Shown: positions 8,072-20,553 of the stretch, in pieces
How the letters are laid out: the number at the start of each line of letters is the position of its first letter
Position numbering within the stretch: position 1 is the first letter of the stretch
Source: Streptomyces sp. NBS 14/10
GTDB lineage: Bacteria; Actinomycetota; Actinomycetes; Streptomycetales; Streptomycetaceae
Reading direction: 5' to 3'
Assembly (NCBI RefSeq): GCF_002224125.1
Contig: NZ_NCSM01000016.1
Coordinates: 128,697-192,696 of the forward strand
Length of the DNA: 64,000 nt
Program-made: the position numbers and the translations under genes
Notes under the pieces: model-generated
Database searches by the model: none
What the model saw: the letters and a program-made list of their open reading frames with translations, nothing else
Told to the model about the DNA's origin: nothing

Positions 8072-9685
8072 TCAGACCGCGCGGTGGTCCAGCAGCTTCT
8101 GGACCCGGGCACGCACCTCGTCGTCGTCCAGTCCGCGGATCGTCAAGGTGGTGCGGCGGCGCAGCACATCGTCCGCCGTCTGCGCCCACTCGTGGTCGCG
8201 GGCGTAGACGACCTGGGCCCAGATCTCCGGCGCGTCCGGGTGGATCCGCTCACCGAGCGCCGGGTCCTCGTTGGCCAGCCGCGCGATGTCGAAGGAGAGC
8301 GAACCGTAGTGCGTCGCCAGGTGGCGCGCGGTGTCCGCGGCCATCCGCGGGCCGGGGGTGCCGCCGTCCACCAGCAGCCGGTGGGCGACCGCGTGCGGGT
8401 TGGCCAGGCCCGGCAGCGGGACGTGCTTGGGCAGCTGGGATATGGGCTCCATATCGTCCGCGAGCGGGTGGCCCGGCAGCTGCGCGAGCTTGTTCATCAC
8501 GGTGCGGCCGATGTGGCGGAAGGTGGTCCACTTGCCGCCCGCGATGGAGAGCATCCCGCCACGGCCCTCGGTGACGACCGTCTCCCGCTTGGCCTTGGCG
8601 GTGTCCCCGGGGCCGCCGGGCAGCACCCGAAGACCGGCGAAGGAGTAGGCGATCAGGTCGCGGGAGAGCTGCTGGTCCCGGATGGAGAAGGCGGCCTCGT
8701 CGAGTATCTGGGCGATGTCCTGCTCGTTCACCCGGACATCGGCCGGGTCGCCCTCGTACGCCTCGTCGGTGGTGCCCAGCAGCAGCATGTCCTCCCAGGG
8801 GAGGGCGAAGGTGATGCGGTACTTGTCGATCGGGGTCGCCAGCGCCGCGCGCCACGGCGCGGTGCGCTTGAGGACCAGGTGCGCGCCCTTGGAGAGCCGG
8901 ATGGAGGGGGCCGCGTTCGGGTCCTCCATCCTGCGCAGGTGGTCCACCCACGGACCGGTGGCGTTCAGCACCAGACGGGCGTTCACCCCGAACTCGGTCC
9001 CGTCCAGGCGGTCCCGGAGCTCCGCGCCGGTGACCCGGCCGTCGGTCTTCCGCAGCCCCACCACCTCGGCGTGGTTGAGCACGGTCGCGCCCGCCTCGAC
9101 GGCCGCCCGCACCGTCATCAGGGCCATGCGGCTGTCGTTCATCTGGCCGTCGCCGTACACCGCGACCGCCTTGAGACCGTCGGTGCGCAGCTCGGGGACG
9201 TCCCGTGCGGCCTTGTCGGCGCTGATCACATGGCCGACGCCGTCCCGGAAGGCGGAGAGGGCCGAGTACGCGAACACGCCCGCGCCGAGCTTGGCCGCGC
9301 CGTGCGGGCCGCCCTTGTAGACCGGCAGGTAGAAGGTGAGCGGATTCGCCAGGTGGGGGGCGACGCTGCGGGAGACCGCGCGCCGCTCGAAGTGATTCTC
9401 GGCGACCAGCTTGACCGCGCCGGTCTGCAGATAGCGCAGACCGCCGTGGAGCAGCTTGGAGGAGGCCGAGGAGGTGGCGCCGGCGAAGTCGCCGGCGTCC
9501 ACCATGGCCACCCGCAGTCCCGACTGCGCCGCGTGCCAGGCAGTGGTGATGCCCAGAATGCCGCCGCCGATCACCAGGAGGTCGTGCGTTGCCTTGGACA
9601 GCTGTTCCCGGGTTTCGGCGCGGCTCGGAAGCGAACCGGCAGCCGGGTGCGTCCCGAGGGCCGGGACGCTCTGCAGGGTGGTCAT
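8072..9685 (-). CDS. glpD: Glycerol-3-phosphate dehydrogenase
   Basis: A 537-residue FAD-dependent aerobic glycerol-3-phosphate dehydrogenase, membrane-associated, passing electrons to the quinone pool. The FAD-binding Rossmann motif is at residues 35-60 (LLVIGGGILGITTAW ... VDAGDFAGATSSASSKL), followed by the family signature LLHGGLRYL; the C-terminal helical cap (DRVEVT-like region) is present. The start has GAGGAGT upstream and is three bases beyond the glpK stop, so the two are translationally coupled. It is the last gene of the glpF-K-D operon. Confidence 0.95.
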   Translation of the reverse strand: MTTLQSVPALGTHPAAGSLPSRAETREQLSKATHDLLVIGGGILGITTAWHAAQSGLRVAMVDAGDFAGATSSASSKLLHGGLRYLQTGAVKLVAENHFERRAVSRSVAPHLANPLTFYLPVYKGGPHGAAKLGAGVFAYSALSAFRDGVGHVISADKAARDVPELRTDGLKAVAVYGDGQMNDSRMALMTVRAAVEAGATVLNHAEVVGLRKTDGRVTGAELRDRLDGTEFGVNARLVLNATGPWVDHLRRMEDPNAAPSIRLSKGAHLVLKRTAPWRAALATPIDKYRITFALPWEDMLLLGTTDEAYEGDPADVRVNEQDIAQILDEAAFSIRDQQLSRDLIAYSFAGLRVLPGGPGDTAKAKRETVVTEGRGGMLSIAGGKWTTFRHIGRTVMNKLAQLPGHPLADDMEPISQLPKHVPLPGLANPHAVAHRLLVDGGTPGPRMAADTARHLATHYGSLSFDIARLANEDPALGERIHPDAPEIWAQVVYARDHEWAQTADDVLRRRTTLTIRGLDDDEVRARVQKLLDHRAV

Positions 9686-9688
9686 TGC

Positions 9689-11215
9689 TTACTCCTCGTC
9701 TTCGATCCAGCCCATGGTCCGCTCGACGGCCTTGAGCCAGTTCTTGTACTCGCGGTCGCGGACATCCGCGTCCATACGGGGGGTCCACTCGGCGGCGCGG
9801 CGCCAGTTGGCGCGCAGCGCCTCGGTGTCCGGCCAGAAGCCGACGGCCAGACCGGCGGCGTAGGCGGCGCCGAGGCAGGTGGTCTCGGCGACCATCGGCC
9901 GCACCACGGGCGCGTCCAGGGCGTCGGAGAGCGTCTGCATCAGCAGGTTGTTGGAGGTCATACCGCCGTCGACCTTGAGCGCGGTGAGCTCGACCCCGGA
10001 GTCCTTGGTCATCGCGTCGACGATCTCGCGGGTCTGCCAGGCGGTGGCCTCGAGCACGGCGCGCGCGATGTGGGCCTTGGTGACATAGCGGGTCAGACCC
10101 GCGATGACGCCACGCGCGTCATCCCGCCAGTAGGGGGCGAACAGACCGGAGAAGGCCGGCACGAAGTAGGCGCCGCCGTTGTCCTCGACCGAGCTGGCCA
10201 GGGTCTCGATCTCGGCCGCGCTGTTGATCAGCCCCATCTGGTCGCGCATCCACTGCACCAGCGAGCCGGTGACCGCGATCGAGCCCTCGAGGGCGTACAC
10301 CGGCTTCTGGTCGCCGATGCGGTAGCCGACGGTGGTCAGCAGGCCGTTGTACGAGTTGACGGGCTTGGCGCCGGTGTTCATCAGCAGGAACGTTCCGGTG
10401 CCGTAGGTCGACTTGGCCTCGCCCTCGGAGAAGCAGGTCTGGCCGAAGAGGGCGGCCTGCTGGTCACCGAGCGCGGAGGCCACCGGCACGCCCGCCAGGA
10501 CGCCCTCGGCGGTGGTCCCGTACACCTCGGCGGAGGAGCGGATCTCGGGCAGCACGGCCGCCGGGATCTCCATCGAGGACAGGATGCGCTCGTCCCAGTC
10601 GAGGGTCTGGAGGTTCATCAGCAGCGTGCGGGAGGCGTTGGTGACGTCGGTGACGTGCACACCTCCGTTGGTGCCGCCGGTGAGGTTCCAGATCACCCAG
10701 GAGTCCATGGTGCCGAAGAGGATCTCGCCGGCCTCCGCGCGCTCGCGCAGCCCCTCGACGTTGTCGAGCAGCCAGCGGATCTTCGGGCCCGCGAAGTACG
10801 AGGCGAGCGGCAGACCGGTCTCCCGGCGGAAGCGGTCCTGGCCGACGTTGCGGCCGAGCTCCCGGCACAGGGCGTCGGTGCGGGTGTCCTGCCAGACGAT
10901 GGCGTTGTGCACCGGCTCGCCGGTGTTCTTGTCCCACAGCAGCGTGGTCTCACGCTGGTTGGTGATGCCGATCGCCTTCACATCGGCGGCAGTAATGCCG
11001 GCCTTGCTGATGGCCCCGGCAACGACTTCCCGGACGTTCTCCCAGATCTCGGTCGCGTTGTGTTCGACCCAGCCGGGCTTGGGGAAGATCTGCTCGTGCT
11101 CCTTCTGATCTACCGAGACGATGCGGCCGTCCCGGTCGAAGACGATGCAACGGCTTGAGGTGGTGCCCTGATCGATCGCTGCGATGAACGGGCCGGTGGA
11201 GTGGGTGTCGGTCAT
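9689..11215 (-). CDS. glpK: Glycerol kinase
   Basis: A 508-residue FGGY-family kinase that phosphorylates glycerol to sn-glycerol-3-phosphate. The N-terminal phosphate-binding loop is [16 protein letters not shown], the glycerol site shows GITNQRETT and VWQDTRT, and the C-terminal ATP site has [15 protein letters not shown]. The length is usual. AGGAGA lies 13 bases before the ATG. It sits between glpF and glpD, and Streptomyces glycerol operons have this order (gylCAB). Confidence 0.96.
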   Translation of the reverse strand: MTDTHSTGPFIAAIDQGTTSSRCIVFDRDGRIVSVDQKEHEQIFPKPGWVEHNATEIWENVREVVAGAISKAGITAADVKAIGITNQRETTLLWDKNTGEPVHNAIVWQDTRTDALCRELGRNVGQDRFRRETGLPLASYFAGPKIRWLLDNVEGLRERAEAGEILFGTMDSWVIWNLTGGTNGGVHVTDVTNASRTLLMNLQTLDWDERILSSMEIPAAVLPEIRSSAEVYGTTAEGVLAGVPVASALGDQQAALFGQTCFSEGEAKSTYGTGTFLLMNTGAKPVNSYNGLLTTVGYRIGDQKPVYALEGSIAVTGSLVQWMRDQMGLINSAAEIETLASSVEDNGGAYFVPAFSGLFAPYWRDDARGVIAGLTRYVTKAHIARAVLEATAWQTREIVDAMTKDSGVELTALKVDGGMTSNNLLMQTLSDALDAPVVRPMVAETTCLGAAYAAGLAVGFWPDTEALRANWRRAAEWTPRMDADVRDREYKNWLKAVERTMGWIEDEE

Positions 11216-11263
11216 GGTGTGCGGCTCTCCTGCGCGTCAAGAGGGGGTGGAATGGGGTTAGGG

Positions 11264-12058
11264 CTAGGCGAAGGCGATCTCGTAGATGCCGCCGGCGATG
11301 GCGCCGCCGATGAGCGGGCCGACGACGGGAATCCAGGCGTAGCCCCAGTCCGAGCCGCCCTTGTTGGGCAGCGGCAGGAGGGCGTGGGCGATACGGGGAC
11401 CGAGGTCACGGGCCGGGTTGATGGCGTAGCCGGTCGGTCCGCCGAGCGAGAGGCCGATGCCGACCACGACCAGCGAGGTGATCAGCACGCCGATGACGCC
11501 CAGACCGTGGCCGTCCCCGTTCAGACCCTGGGTGAGGATGGCCAGCACCAGCACGGTCGTGGCGATGATCTCGGTGGCCAGGTTCTGCACCGTGTTGCGG
11601 ATCTCGGGGCCGGTGGAGAAGATGCCGAGCACCGGGCCGGCGTCGGACTTCGCCTGGGCGGCGGCCTTGGCCGTGTCCTGGGCGCCGGGGCCGCCGACGA
11701 TCTCGCGGTCGGTCAGATGGGCCTGGAAGTGGCCCAGGTAGGCGACCCACACCAAGGTGGCCCCGATGATGGCGCCGGTCATCTGACCGAGCACATAGAT
11801 CGGCACATCGCTCCACTCGGTGCCGCCCTCGATCGCGAGGCCCAGCGTCACAGCGGGATTGAGATGTGCCCCGGACAGGGGGGCCGAGATATACGCGCCG
11901 GTCAGTACGGCGAAGCCCCACCCGAAGGTGATGGCCAGCCACCCCGCGCCGAACGCCTTGGAGCGCTTCAAGACAACGCCGGCGACCACACCACCGCCGA
12001 GCAGGATGAGTACGGCGGTACCGATGGTCTCGCCAATGAAGATGTCGGAGCTGGACAC
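11264..12058 (-). CDS. glpF: Glycerol uptake facilitator, MIP/aquaglyceroporin
   Basis: A 264-residue six-helix channel with both pore NPA motifs, [11 protein letters not shown] and [13 protein letters not shown]; the Asp after the second NPA-R (ARD) is a glyceroporin mark. It lets glycerol equilibrate across the membrane for GlpK. The GTG start at 12058 follows AAAGGAG. First gene of glpF-K-D; 262 bases of leader, including a GylR-like box, separate it from gylR. Confidence 0.94.
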   Translation of the reverse strand: MSSSDIFIGETIGTAVLILLGGGVVAGVVLKRSKAFGAGWLAITFGWGFAVLTGAYISAPLSGAHLNPAVTLGLAIEGGTEWSDVPIYVLGQMTGAIIGATLVWVAYLGHFQAHLTDREIVGGPGAQDTAKAAAQAKSDAGPVLGIFSTGPEIRNTVQNLATEIIATTVLVLAILTQGLNGDGHGLGVIGVLITSLVVVGIGLSLGGPTGYAINPARDLGPRIAHALLPLPNKGGSDWGYAWIPVVGPLIGGAIAGGIYEIAFA

Positions 12059-12195
12059 CCGCGACTCCTTTGTCCTTCGTCCAGATGGACACCGGGAAGC
12101 GCCGTACCACGGGAATCAACCGATGGTCCGCGCCCCCTCGGTGAGGGCTGGTCGGCCCGCGGCGAGTCACACCTTAGCGAATATTGTCGTCAGAT

Positions 12196-12207
12196 GTTCG
12201 ACAATGC
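12196..12207. promoter_or_regulatory. Candidate GylR box upstream of glpF
   Basis: GTTCGACAATGC, the same 12-mer found just upstream of gylR. An ATTGTC (12183-12188) and GACAAT (12200-12205) pair forms an inverted repeat around it. It lies about 140 bases upstream of the glpF start. Confidence 0.55.
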
Positions 12208-12320
12208 CGACCGACGAACGGCAGTTTTCTGCACGGTGAAGGTTGAGGTCAAGGGTCGTGTGACTGAAAACTCGTACCGGGATGAGCGGGGGTGAACCGA
12301 CCGATACCGGCCGGTAACTC

Positions 12321-13085
12321 TCAGAAGCGACTGGCCCCCAAATCACGGGAAACCGACCGTGCGCAGTCCCGCACCGCGGCGATCAGATCGGAGCGCAGCT
12401 CGCCCTCCTTGCACACCCGCTCCACCGCTCCGGCGACACCCACCGCGCCCACCGGCATCCGCCGCCGGTTGTGGATCGGGGCGGCGATCGACGCCACGCC
12501 CTCCCAGGTCTCCTCCACGTCCGAACCCCAGCCGCGCGCCCGGGTCAGGTCCAGGACCGACTCGAAACCCGTCATGGAGGTCACCGTGCGGGGCGTGAAC
12601 GCCTCGCGCTCGGCCTCCGCCGCCTCGCTGTGCGCCACCGGGTCGTACGCGGCCAGCACCTTGCCCAGCGCCGTGGAGTGCAGCGGCTGCATCGCGCCGA
12701 CCTCCAGCACCTGGCGGCTGTCGTCGGGGCGGAAGACATGGTGGACGATGAGCACGCCCTGCTGGTGCAGCACGCCCAGATACACGCTCTCCCCGCTGGA
12801 GCGCGCCAGGTCGTCGGTCCACACCAGGGCGCGGGCGCGCAGCTCGTGCACGTCCAGATAGCTGTTGCCCAGGCGCAGCAGTTCGGCGCCCAGCTGATAG
12901 CGGCCCGACGCCTCGTCCTGCTCGACGAAGCCCTCCTGCTGGAGCGTGCGCAAAATGCCGTGCGCGGTGCCCTTGGCCAGCCCCAGCGACGAGGCGATAT
13001 CGGACAGCCCCAGACGGCGCTCGCCACCGGCGAGCAGACGCAGCATCGCGGCAGCCCGCTCGAGCGACTGGATGGTCCGTGCCAT
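12321..13085 (-). CDS. gylR: IclR-family glycerol operon repressor GylR
   Basis: A 254-residue IclR-type repressor, the same length as I recall for S. coelicolor GylR. It has an N-terminal winged helix (LERAAAMLRLLAGGERRLG, then IASSLGLAKGTAHGILRTL) and a C-terminal effector domain (HSTALGKVLAAYDP, GVASIAAPIHNRRRMPVGAVGVAG). In Streptomyces GylR represses the glycerol operon and itself, with relief by glycerol-3-phosphate. The ATG follows AGGAGGGG. It sits immediately upstream of glpFKD on the same strand and is divergent from metH. Confidence 0.93.
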   Translation of the reverse strand: MARTIQSLERAAAMLRLLAGGERRLGLSDIASSLGLAKGTAHGILRTLQQEGFVEQDEASGRYQLGAELLRLGNSYLDVHELRARALVWTDDLARSSGESVYLGVLHQQGVLIVHHVFRPDDSRQVLEVGAMQPLHSTALGKVLAAYDPVAHSEAAEAEREAFTPRTVTSMTGFESVLDLTRARGWGSDVEETWEGVASIAAPIHNRRRMPVGAVGVAGAVERVCKEGELRSDLIAAVRDCARSVSRDLGASRF

Positions 13086-13108
13086 CGCGCACCCCTCCTG
13101 ACACTACG

Positions 13109-13125
13109 GTTCGACAATGCTGAAC
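13109..13125. promoter_or_regulatory. Candidate GylR box upstream of gylR
   Basis: GTTCGACAATGCTGAAC, an interrupted palindrome with outer arms GTTC/GAAC, 24 bases upstream of the gylR start. The first 12 bases are identical to the box upstream of glpF, which supports joint control by GylR. Confidence 0.6.
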
Positions 13126-13277
13126 ACTATCGGTCCATGTCGACCCCGTGGTACAGCGGGGAAAGGGTAAACGATCACAGACCCTCCGCGGACGCCGCCC
13201 ACCCCGCCCCATGCGAGCTGTCCCGTCACGTGGAACACCACTCGCCGAAAGCTCCCCGGCGGCTACTCTGGCTTGGT

Positions 13278-13300
13278 GCGCCCTCCGCCGAGGAGGGCGC
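13278..13300 (+). other. Hairpin in the metH leader
   Basis: A 9-bp GC stem (13278-13286 pairing with 13292-13300) with loop GCCGA, 36 bases before the metH start. It could be an attenuator or just a stable leader hairpin. I looked for a cobalamin or SAH riboswitch core here and did not recognise one. Confidence 0.35.
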
Positions 13301-13335
13301 AAAGCCGACAGCCGTCGCACCCAGGGAGCTCACCC

Positions 13336-16854
<3,519 letters not shown>

Positions 16855-17057
16855 CGGACCCGTCGCGCTCCGCGGCGTCCGGTGGGAAGTCATCGGGCGC
16901 CGCGCGGCGGGCCGTCGTACACTGGTCGATCCGGTAGAGGCCGGTCGTCTTCCGCATCGTGAGAACCGCGAGAACCGCTGAACCAGCGAAAACCGCGAGG
17001 GTCGCGAGAACCGCGGAAGACGGCCGGCCTCCGTGCCCCTCTCCCGGAGGTGATCGG

Positions 17058-17759
17058 ATGACCAGCAGCATCCCCGCCGTCGACCGCCGTACGGCCGACG
17101 GCTCCGCCCTGCAAGCCGTCCTGCTCGACATGGACGGCACCCTGGTCGACACCGAGGGCATCTGGTGGGACACGGAGGTCTCCATCTTCGCCGAGCTCGG
17201 CCACGCGCTCGCCGAGGAGTACCGCGAGGTGGTCGTCGGCGGCCCCATGACCCGCAGCGCCTCCTTCCTGATCCAGGCCACCGGCGCGGACATCGCGCTC
17301 GCCGAACTGACCGGACTGCTGAACAGCCGCTTCACCGAGCTGATCGACGGCACCGTGCCGCTGCTCCCGGGCGCCCGCAGGCTGCTCACCGAGCTGGCCG
17401 CGCACGGCGTGCCCACCGCGCTGGTGTCGGCCTCCCACCGGCGGGTGATGGAGTCGGTGCTGCGCTCGATCGGCCCGGAGCACTTCGCGCTCACGGTCGC
17501 GGGCGACGACATCGGCCGGACCAAGCCGCACCCGGACCCGTATCTCTTCGCCGCCGCGGGGCTGGGCGCGGACCCGGCGCGCTGTGTGGTGGTGGAGGAC
17601 ACGGTGACCGGGGTGACGGCGGCCGAGGCGGCCGGATGCCAGGTGGTGGCCGTGCCGTCGCTGGTGATGATCGAGCCTGCCGTGGGGCGTACGGTCGTCG
17701 GCTCGCTGGAAGAAGTCGACGTCCCGTTTTTGCGCACTCTGATCACTGGAATGCACTGA
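17058..17759 (+). CDS. HAD-superfamily hydrolase, beta-phosphoglucomutase-like
   Basis: A 233-residue HAD phosphatase of the subfamily with a helical cap. Motif I is LLDMDGTLVDTEG (nucleophile Asp), motif II Ser is in LVSASHRRVM, the Lys and motif III are in GRTKPHPDPYLFAA, and motif IV is VVVEDTVTGVTAA. The substrate is probably a small sugar phosphate or nucleotide but is not determined. The start at 17058 has CGGAGG eight bases upstream. It follows metH by 203 bases containing imperfect GCGAGAACCGC repeats (about 16958-17016); this pairing next to metH is common in Streptomyces. Confidence 0.85.
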   Translation: MTSSIPAVDRRTADGSALQAVLLDMDGTLVDTEGIWWDTEVSIFAELGHALAEEYREVVVGGPMTRSASFLIQATGADIALAELTGLLNSRFTELIDGTVPLLPGARRLLTELAAHGVPTALVSASHRRVMESVLRSIGPEHFALTVAGDDIGRTKPHPDPYLFAAAGLGADPARCVVVEDTVTGVTAAEAAGCQVVAVPSLVMIEPAVGRTVVGSLEEVDVPFLRTLITGMH

Positions 17760-17784
17760 TCGCGCACCGAGCGTATTTCGATTA

Positions 17785-17811
17785 AGGACAGACCGGGAAA
17801 TGGGCTGTCCT
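17785..17811. terminator. Stem-loop terminator after the HAD gene
   Basis: AGGACAG (17785-17791) pairs with CTGTCCT (17805-17811), with extra A/T pairing outside, 25 bases after the stop. Confidence 0.55.
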
Positions 17812-17993
17812 AATTCCGCTTACCCGGTGGCATGACGGGAGAAGTGATGTTTCTCACCGTGCCCGCCGTCGACAGGGCGACGAGGGGTCTGCTTCGAGTC
17901 CCGTCTGGTCCGATTTGTGCGGACCCATGTGTCCGAATTGATGGCATGTCAGTGGAAACGTGATGGCGTCCGGATATCGGTGAACCGTTACAT

Positions 17994-18012
17994 GTTATCG
18001 GGGCGTGATAAC
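17994..18012. promoter_or_regulatory. Inverted repeat in the leader of the solute-binding gene
   Basis: GTTATC (17994-17999) and GATAAC (18007-18012) flank seven bases, in the otherwise gene-free 340-base stretch 17760-18100. It may be an operator; no regulator is known. TAATCT at 18055-18060 could be a -10 element, but no matching -35 was found. Confidence 0.35.
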
Positions 18013-18100
18013 GCCTCAACTTCGTTGTGTTCCAGTAGGGCTGGCGCCGCGGACTAATCTCTTCGCGAGTAGTTGATCGATCGCAGGGAGACTCCCGAGA

Positions 18101-19705
18101 ATGAACCGTAAGTCGCTGGTGCTGCCGGTCCTGGCGGGACTGATGACCTCCACGCTCGCCGCGTGCGGCGGTACCGACGGCGCAGGGTCGGACGACGGGG
18201 CGATCGTCGTGGGGAGCACCGACCGCATCGAGGCCTCGAAAGCTGCGACCGCGCCGCTGGACCCGGCCCAGGCGTATGACTTCGCCTCCTGGAGCGTGCT
18301 GCACAGCACCTTCCAGACGCTGATGAGACTGCCCCGCTCCGGAACCGACCCCGTCCCCGACGCCGCCGAGCAGTGCGGCTTCCAGGACCGGCAGAGCGAG
18401 CAGTACCGCTGCAAGCTGCGCAAGGGGCTGAAGTTCTCCAACGGCCACGATCTGACCTCCGCCGATGTGAAGTTCTCGCTGGAGCGGGTGCTGCGGATCA
18501 AGGACCAGAGCGGGGTGTGGTCCCTGCTGTCCAACGTGGACAAGGTGGAGACCCCCAACGACCGCGAGGTCGTCATCCATCTCTCCAGCCCGGACGCCAC
18601 GTTCCCGTCCAAGCTCACCACGCCCGCCGCGGCGATCCTCGACAGCGAGGTCTACAAGAAGGACGCGGTGCGGAAGGGCTTCGACATCGTGGGCTCCGGC
18701 CCCTACACGGCGAAGACCGAGGTGGAGAACAACCGCCTGACGAAGGTGGTCTTCACCAAGAACTCCGAGTACCAGGGCGATATCCAGCCGCGCAGCGACA
18801 AGCTCGAGATGCGCTTCTTCGATGACGCCAAGACCCTGGAGAAGGCCCTGACCAAGGGCGATGTCGACGTGGTCAACCGCGGCTTCTCGCCCGAGCAGAT
18901 CGAGCGGATGGACACCACCGGCATCAAGGGCATCCAGCTCCAGGAGACCTCCGGCCAGGGCATCCGCTACCTCGTCTTCGACACCTCCGCCCCGGTGGTG
19001 AAGAACAAGGCCGTCCGCCAGGCCATCGCGAACATCGTGGACCGCCAGGCGCTGGTGCGCGATGTGTACAAGCGGACCGCCGAACCGCTGTACTCGATGG
19101 TCCCCAACAACATCACCTCGCACACCAACTCGTTCCACAACGAGTACGGCGACCCGAACGTCGGCGCCGCGCGCGATCTGTTGCAGCAGGCCGGCATCGA
19201 CACCCCGGTGCAGCTGACGCTGGCCTACACCACCGACCACTACGGCCCTGAGACGGCCCTGGAGTTCAAGAAACTCCAGTCCCAGCTGAACGCCAGCGGG
19301 CTGTTCTCGGTCAGGATCAAGGGCGTCAAGTGGACCGAGTTCCGCCCGGCCGTCGTCAAACGGGAGTACGCCGTCTACGGCATGGGCTGGCTGCCCGACT
19401 TCCCGGACGCGGACACCTACGTCGCGCCGTTCCTCACCAAGGACAACTGGCTCAACTCCCCGTACCACAACAAGACCATCGAGGATGAGCTGATCCCCAG
19501 GACCCGGCAGGAGGCCCAGCGGGCCCTCGCGGTCAAGGATCTCCAGAAGATCCAGAACCTCGTCGCGGGCGATGTGCCGTATCTGCCGCTGTGGCAGGGC
19601 AAGCAGTACGTGGCCGCCCGCGACGGCGTCGTGGGGACCGAGTACCTGCTCGACGCCTCGAGCATGCTCCAGCTGTGGGAGCTCGGCCGCACCAGCGACG
19701 GCTGA
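18101..19705 (+). CDS. ABC transporter substrate-binding lipoprotein, family 5 (peptide/nickel type)
   Basis: A 534-residue SBP_bac_5 protein. The signal ends in lipobox LAAC with Cys21, so it is membrane-anchored outside. The family core is visible in YRCKLRKGLKFSNGHDLTSADVKFSLERVL (positions about 100-130), IVGSGPYTAKTE and the C-terminal VPYLPLWQGKQYVAARDGVVG. Its ligand is probably a di- or oligopeptide. There is no permease or ATPase beside it, so it must work with a transporter elsewhere or as an orphan binding protein. Ribosome site CAGGGAGA. A strong terminator follows. Confidence 0.87.
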   Translation: MNRKSLVLPVLAGLMTSTLAACGGTDGAGSDDGAIVVGSTDRIEASKAATAPLDPAQAYDFASWSVLHSTFQTLMRLPRSGTDPVPDAAEQCGFQDRQSEQYRCKLRKGLKFSNGHDLTSADVKFSLERVLRIKDQSGVWSLLSNVDKVETPNDREVVIHLSSPDATFPSKLTTPAAAILDSEVYKKDAVRKGFDIVGSGPYTAKTEVENNRLTKVVFTKNSEYQGDIQPRSDKLEMRFFDDAKTLEKALTKGDVDVVNRGFSPEQIERMDTTGIKGIQLQETSGQGIRYLVFDTSAPVVKNKAVRQAIANIVDRQALVRDVYKRTAEPLYSMVPNNITSHTNSFHNEYGDPNVGAARDLLQQAGIDTPVQLTLAYTTDHYGPETALEFKKLQSQLNASGLFSVRIKGVKWTEFRPAVVKREYAVYGMGWLPDFPDADTYVAPFLTKDNWLNSPYHNKTIEDELIPRTRQEAQRALAVKDLQKIQNLVAGDVPYLPLWQGKQYVAARDGVVGTEYLLDASSMLQLWELGRTSDG

Positions 19706-19729
19706 GCCGGCTCGGACCCGAGTAGCAGC

Positions 19730-19780
19730 GCCGAGGGCCGTATCCCGCACCGCCAGGAGGCGGGGGATACGGCCCTCGGC
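19730..19780. terminator. Strong stem-loop terminator
   Basis: A perfect 17-bp stem (19730-19746 with 19764-19780) around a 17-base loop, 25 bases after the binding-protein stop. It serves that gene and perhaps also the convergent response regulator. Confidence 0.8.
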
Positions 19781-19860
19781 CTTGTCGTACGGACGTCGGT
19801 GCGCCTCGGGTGCCTCGGTGCGCGCAGCCGCGCCTTGAAGCGAAGCGGAGGGCTTGCGCG

Positions 19861-20532
19861 CTACTGCGCGCCGGGGCGCACCAGCCCGCTCTCATACGCG
19901 TAAACGGCGGCCTGCACCCGGTCCCGCAGCCCCAGCTTCGTCAGCACATGCCCCACATGGGTCTTCACCGTCGTCTCGCTGACGAACAGATCCGCCGCGA
20001 TCTCCGCGTTGGACAGCCCCTTGGCGACCAGCTTCAGGACCTCCACCTCGCGCTCGGTGAGCGTGTGCAGCGTGTCCGGCACCGGCTCCTCGCCGGACGG
20101 CAGATGCCCGGCGTACTTGTCGAGCAGCCGCCGGGTGATGCTCGGCGCCAGCATCGCCTCACCCGCCGCCACCACCCGGATCGCCTGCACCAGCTCATGG
20201 GCGGGCGCGTCCTTGAGCAGAAAGCCGCTGGCCCCCGCGCGCAGCGCCTCCACCACATACTCGTCCAGGTCGAAGGTGGTCAGGACCAGCACCTTGGCCG
20301 GACCGTCCCGGCCCGGGCCGGTGATCTGCCGGGTCGCCTCCACACCGTCCATCCGCGGCATGCGGATGTCCATCAGCACCACATCCGGCTGCAGCGCCCG
20401 CACCTGGTCCAGGGCCTGCAGACCGTCCCCCGCCTCGCCGACGACCGCGAGATCCTGCTCCGCCTCGAGAATCATCCGGAAGCCGGTGCGCAGCAGCGGC
20501 TGGTCGTCGACCAGTAGGACGCGGATAGCCAC
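19861..20532 (-). CDS. NarL/LuxR-family response regulator, no adjacent kinase
   Basis: A 223-residue two-component regulator. The receiver domain (1-120) has acidic residues in LLVDDQPLL, the phospho-acceptor Asp in DVVLMDIRMP and the conserved Lys in FLLKDAPAHEL. The C-terminal LuxR helix-turn-helix is LTEREVEVLKLVAKG ... NAEIAADLFVSETTVKTHV. The GTG start follows AAGGAGAAC. No histidine kinase gene is nearby, so its partner is encoded elsewhere or it is an orphan. Confidence 0.92.
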   Translation of the reverse strand: MAIRVLLVDDQPLLRTGFRMILEAEQDLAVVGEAGDGLQALDQVRALQPDVVLMDIRMPRMDGVEATRQITGPGRDGPAKVLVLTTFDLDEYVVEALRAGASGFLLKDAPAHELVQAIRVVAAGEAMLAPSITRRLLDKYAGHLPSGEEPVPDTLHTLTEREVEVLKLVAKGLSNAEIAADLFVSETTVKTHVGHVLTKLGLRDRVQAAVYAYESGLVRPGAQ

Positions 20533-20553
20533 AGGTTCTCCTTCGCTGGACCG

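Noticed and set aside
7598..11158. A 1186-codon plus-strand open frame over glpD and glpK
   Set aside because: It is the shadow of two clear minus-strand enzymes, with His/Val/Gly/Arg-rich composition typical of antisense frames.
13126..13335. Cobalamin or SAH riboswitch in front of metH
   Set aside because: Only a simple hairpin is visible; none of the conserved core motifs of these riboswitches was recognised.
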